From assembly GCA_930982035.1 (NCBI GenBank), contig CAKNJL010000013.1:1-36347 (forward strand): DNA of 36,347 nt. The letters run 5' to 3'. Shown here in pieces: positions 34,009 through 36,347 of this stretch. The notes below the pieces were generated by a model. The model saw nothing but the letters and a program-made list of their open reading frames with translations. It made no database searches and was not told where the DNA came from. A program made the position numbers and the translations under genes. Position 1 is the stretch's first letter. Every line of letters starts with the position of its first letter. The DNA is from an uncultured Clostridium sp. (GTDB lineage Bacteria; Bacillota; Clostridia; TANB77; CAG-508).

Positions 34009-35586
34009 ATATGTATCTTTTGATAACAATTCACTACTTACAACTTGACCATTTTGTTTTAGTATTCTATAAGCCTCTGAATATGTTGAATCAGCGGTAC
34101 TTCCTGTAACACGTGATGAAATTTCTACTTCATACTCATTATCAGTTCTTAAACCATATATATCAAATTTAGCAATTCCCCCAGAAACTGAACATTGTAT
34201 TTTGATAGGATAATTCCTGTTATTTTTAAATTTAAAATCTATAGAGCCATATACAACAGTAGCATCACGACTTGCTGTAACATATGAAGGTACAAATTGA
34301 TGGTTACTTCTTTCCACAATTTCTAGATTAGCATATAATACAGCATTATATAAAGTAGATGTTATCTGGCAAATTCCACCACCCAAGCCATCTACAACCT
34401 CTCCGCTCACATATATAGGAGCCTCTTTATATCCTGCTGATATAGTCCTTTCCCCAACGACTTGATTATATGAGAATGTCTCTCCTGGCATTAAAACTGT
34501 TCCATTAATTTTTGAGGAAGCCAATTGTAAATTTGTTGTCCTATCAGTGTCCCTTGTAGAATATTTGGTAGAATAAGTTGATAGTAAATCTGGAAATGCT
34601 TCTGCACCAATCATATTAGTAGTTACATTTGGATATAATGTTTGTAAAGGTATTACATATTCTGATTTTTCTTCTGATAGCATATCTTTTGCTTCATCTA
34701 AAGATATTGCAAAATCTAAACCATTTTCAGAAGGATATACAGCATATGGATCTTGTGTAAAATAAGCATCAACTGGTTCTTTGTGAATTTCTTCATAAAT
34801 TTTATCTATATTGATTGCAGAAGGTTGCTTAGATACAGTTGCAATATCTAAAGACCTATCTTTTAAAGTAAAATTGAAAATTCCATTTTTTATATATGTA
34901 CACATTTGGTCTACATTTACAACATTACCTTCAGAACCATTTGTTATTATTAAATTATTTCCGTCAATATAATATGCACTTTCTTTAACTGTGTCTGGCA
35001 ATTTAGTAGAAATATCATTTAAAGCAGTTTTTAGTTGTTCTTCATCTAAAGTTGCATTAAGTTCTATATCTGTGTGAGAAATTAAAGTCTTTAAAGCATT
35101 AAAACTATTATCAAATATATTGCTATTTTTACCAATCTCATATGCTTGTTCAACAGCAGAATCAACATCAAATTTGACACTAAGTGCAGATATCGGAATA
35201 CTGGTTTCATAATCATTATGTACTAAAATGATATTTTCTGGTGTGTTTTCAACAATATAATTTTTTATTTTATCTGTGGCTTCTTCAACTGACAAACCAG
35301 AAACATCTACGCCTTTAATAAAAACGCCAGAAACGATGTTTTCATTATTAGCATTTAAAAATGTAAAAACAAAATAGACGATTAATAGTAAAACAATAAA
35401 TGCACATAATGAAATGCCCAAAATTTTAAAGGCTTTACTAGATATACTCTTACTATCTGTTGGATTGTAATTTTCAACAGGATGAAATTCTCTTTTCTCG
35501 TTTAACTTTTCATTATTATTCAATTTGGCAACACCTGTGTTTTCTATATTAAGTTGTTTGTTTAATTCCAAATCTTTTACGCTCAT
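33997..35586 (-). CDS. VanW-family, membrane-anchored cell-wall protein
   Basis: 529 residues. A cytoplasmic N-terminal tail of about 50 residues, one membrane helix (ILGISLCAFIVLLLIVYFVFTFLN, about 54-77), two PG_binding_4-like regions (from 'IVSGVFIKGVDVSGLSVEEATDKI' to about residue 340), then the VanW domain 'TDRTTNLQLASSKINGTVLMPGETFSYNQVVGERT...VDGLGGGICQITSTLYNAVLYANLEIVERSNHQFVPSYV'. Related proteins (YoaR type) occur widely in Firmicutes, and VanW itself belongs to vancomycin-resistance clusters, but its biochemistry is unknown. No G5 domain at the end and no van genes nearby, so no resistance role is implied. Start after AAAGGAGATTCAT. Confidence 0.9.
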   Translation of the reverse strand: MSVKDLELNKQLNIENTGVAKLNNNEKLNEKREFHPVENYNPTDSKSISSKAFKILGISLCAFIVLLLIVYFVFTFLNANNENIVSGVFIKGVDVSGLSVEEATDKIKNYIVENTPENIILVHNDYETSIPISALSVKFDVDSAVEQAYEIGKNSNIFDNSFNALKTLISHTDIELNATLDEEQLKTALNDISTKLPDTVKESAYYIDGNNLIITNGSEGNVVNVDQMCTYIKNGIFNFTLKDRSLDIATVSKQPSAINIDKIYEEIHKEPVDAYFTQDPYAVYPSENGLDFAISLDEAKDMLSEEKSEYVIPLQTLYPNVTTNMIGAEAFPDLLSTYSTKYSTRDTDRTTNLQLASSKINGTVLMPGETFSYNQVVGERTISAGYKEAPIYVSGEVVDGLGGGICQITSTLYNAVLYANLEIVERSNHQFVPSYVTASRDATVVYGSIDFKFKNNRNYPIKIQCSVSGGIAKFDIYGLRTDNEYEVEISSRVTGSTADSTYSEAYRILKQNGQVVSSELLSKDTYKRH

Positions 35587-35773
35587 ATGAATCTCCTTTT
35601 GAAATATATCTTTATCATTATATCACAATAAGTAGGAAAATAATATAGGAATTTGTAAAAAAATGAAGGAAAAAGTTGTAAAAGATTATAATAGGTATAT
35701 ATGTTGTTAATAGCTAAAAAGAAAACAAAAAAATCCTAGAGTTAGATACTCTAAGAAATTTTTTTCTGCCTAA

Positions 35774-35802
35774 ATTTTATCAATAAAATATATTAAAGTC
35801 AA
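35774..35802 (-). promoter_or_regulatory. Leftward promoter inside the inverted-repeat segment
   Basis: On the minus strand TTGACT, 17 bp, TAAAAT. It points at the VanW-family gene, whose start is about 185 bp away, but reads into the left-arm hairpin first. Confidence 0.5.
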
Positions 35803-35888
35803 CAAAAAATCAAAAAATTTTGAACAAAACTTAAAGTAAAAATAAAAAATATATTACTAAAAAATTTTAGAAAATAACTAATTAATAA

Positions 35889-35923
35889 ATTAAAAATCAC
35901 TGTATTTTTTAGTGATTTTTAAT
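35889..35923. terminator. Perfect 13-bp hairpin, possibly bidirectional terminator
   Basis: ATTAAAAATCACT (35889-35901), loop GTATTTTTT, AGTGATTTTTAAT (35911-35923). T-rich on both strands. Confidence 0.55.
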
Positions 35924-36031
35924 GTTTATGTTTTTCTTAGAGTATCTAAACCAAAGAAACCGTAAAGAAATATTTTACTACAACGTATTGATTTAATTCA
36001 TTTAGACGTGTAAAATAAAAATGTCAAAAAT

Positions 36032-36121
36032 CTATTTTTGTAAATAGGAAAGAACATTGAAAAAAGAATATCATTATTAGAATAAAAAGTATAAAAAAGT
36101 AAATACTATTTACAAAAATAG
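36032..36121. repeat. 16-bp inverted repeat upstream of the prepilin-like gene
   Basis: CTATTTTTGTAAATAG (36032-36047) and CTATTTACAAAAATAG (36106-36121), exact reverse complements 58 bp apart, ending 150 bp before the start codon. No ORF within; remainder of 35950-36271 shows only the RBS. Confidence 0.7.
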
Positions 36122-36271
36122 AAAGAATATATTTTACATAAACCAAAAATGTAAATGTATTATTTTAAAAAGCAGAATACAATAAAAATACAAGTAAAAA
36201 AATGAATTAATAAATGCAGATAAAAAAGAATAAAAGATAGGAAATAAACAAAAGAAAGGGAGAGTAGTCTT

Positions 36272-36347
36272 ATGATAAAATTTAAGTTGATAAACAATAC
36301 TAATAATGGTATAACTTTAATAGCTTTAGTAATAACTATTGTACTAA
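36272..36347 (+). CDS. Start of a protein with a type IV prepilin-like leader, 3' partial
   Basis: The first 25 codons, MIKFKLINNTNNGITLIALVITIVL, cut by the window end; too short for the ORF track. AAAGGGAGAG precedes the ATG. A short polar leader with Lys, then Gly followed by a long hydrophobic stretch, matches a prepilin (class III) signal, though the residue after Gly is I-T-L-I-A rather than F-T-L-I-E. This 'GITLIALVITI' start is frequent on large repeat-rich surface proteins of gut Clostridia, so the gene may be another member of the class seen at the left edge. Confidence 0.8.
   Translation, partial: MIKFKLINNTNNGITLIALVITIVL

Larger units (their letters stand above)
35742..35949. 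repeat. 17-bp perfect inverted repeats bounding a 174-bp segment
   Basis: TTAGATACTCTAAGAAA (35742-35758) recurs inverted at 35933-35949. Each copy contains the dyad TTAGA-TAC-TCTAA. The left copy also forms a short terminator-like hairpin with CCTAGAGT (35735-35753) next to T-runs. The enclosed segment carries a leftward promoter and a 13-bp hairpin. Confidence 0.75.

Noticed and set aside
33997-35586. Vancomycin-resistance gene
   Set aside because: VanW-domain proteins with PG_binding_4 regions are general envelope proteins of Firmicutes; no vanH/A/X, vanR or vanS homologue is present.

Overview
The window is very AT-rich chromosomal DNA from a spore-forming, low-GC Firmicute of the class Clostridia. 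Evidence for this is SpoIIR, SpmA/SpmB, SleB/YpeB, AbrB, the walJ-rlmH and yabB-rsmI-abrB gene neighbourhoods known from Bacillus/Clostridium, strong GGAGG ribosome binding sites, and almost exclusive AGA use for arginine. An uncultured gut-type Clostridia lineage fits best (inference from the AAA-ATPase-like/PD-(D/E)XK, Rpn, MEDS, VanW and 'GITLIALVITI' proteins); genus cannot be given from sequence alone.

Layout. 1-8.5 kb: the 3' part of a giant secreted or surface protein (12 visible Ig-like repeats, three Big-type repeats, a beta-helix-like stretch and three C-type-lectin/FGE-like modules), followed by two small single-pass membrane proteins with coiled coils. 8.8-12.7 kb: an AAA-ATPase-like/PD-(D/E)XK protein, then trmN6 and rsmI, with abrB facing them. 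12.8-14 kb: spmA-spmB. 14.6-18.3 kb, minus strand: spoIIR, murA, walJ, rlmH. 18.5-22.2 kb: a MEDS-like sensor gene, then an operon of a eukaryote-type UDP-sugar pyrophosphorylase and a phosphoglucomutase. 22.5-28.5 kb: a TtcA-like thiolase-type tRNA thiolation enzyme (minus), tRNA-Arg(CCT), tadA, an unknown membrane-anchored protein, SRP RNA, dnaX, ebfC, recR. 28.7-32.4 kb: a small AbrB/MraZ-fold-like protein, a UgtP-like glycosyltransferase (minus), sleB-ypeB. 32.9-36.3 kb: an Rpn-family nuclease, a VanW-family protein (minus), and the first 25 codons of a protein with a type IV prepilin-like leader.

How the genes fit together. Most are housekeeping: tRNA/rRNA modification (trmN6, rsmI, rlmH, ttcA-like, tadA), replication and repair (dnaX-ebfC-recR), envelope (murA, phosphoglucomutase/UDPGP/UgtP-like, VanW), sporulation and germination (spmAB, spoIIR, sleB-ypeB). 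The accessory part is the giant adhesin-like protein, its two small membrane neighbours and the prepilin-like gene at the right edge.

The most unusual material is between the genes. There are two kinds of intergenic palindrome: (i) a REP-like family built on GGGACGGA/GGAACGAT, several copies of which overlap stop codons or act as terminators, and one of which supplies the -35 box of the UDPGP-pgm promoter; (ii) 150-250 bp inverted-repeat elements with unrelated arms, two of which share a conserved apical core. A further inverted-repeat-bounded segment carrying a directional promoter sits between the VanW gene and the prepilin-like gene and could be an invertible switch. No CRISPR array, complete transposase, integrase or prophage was seen.
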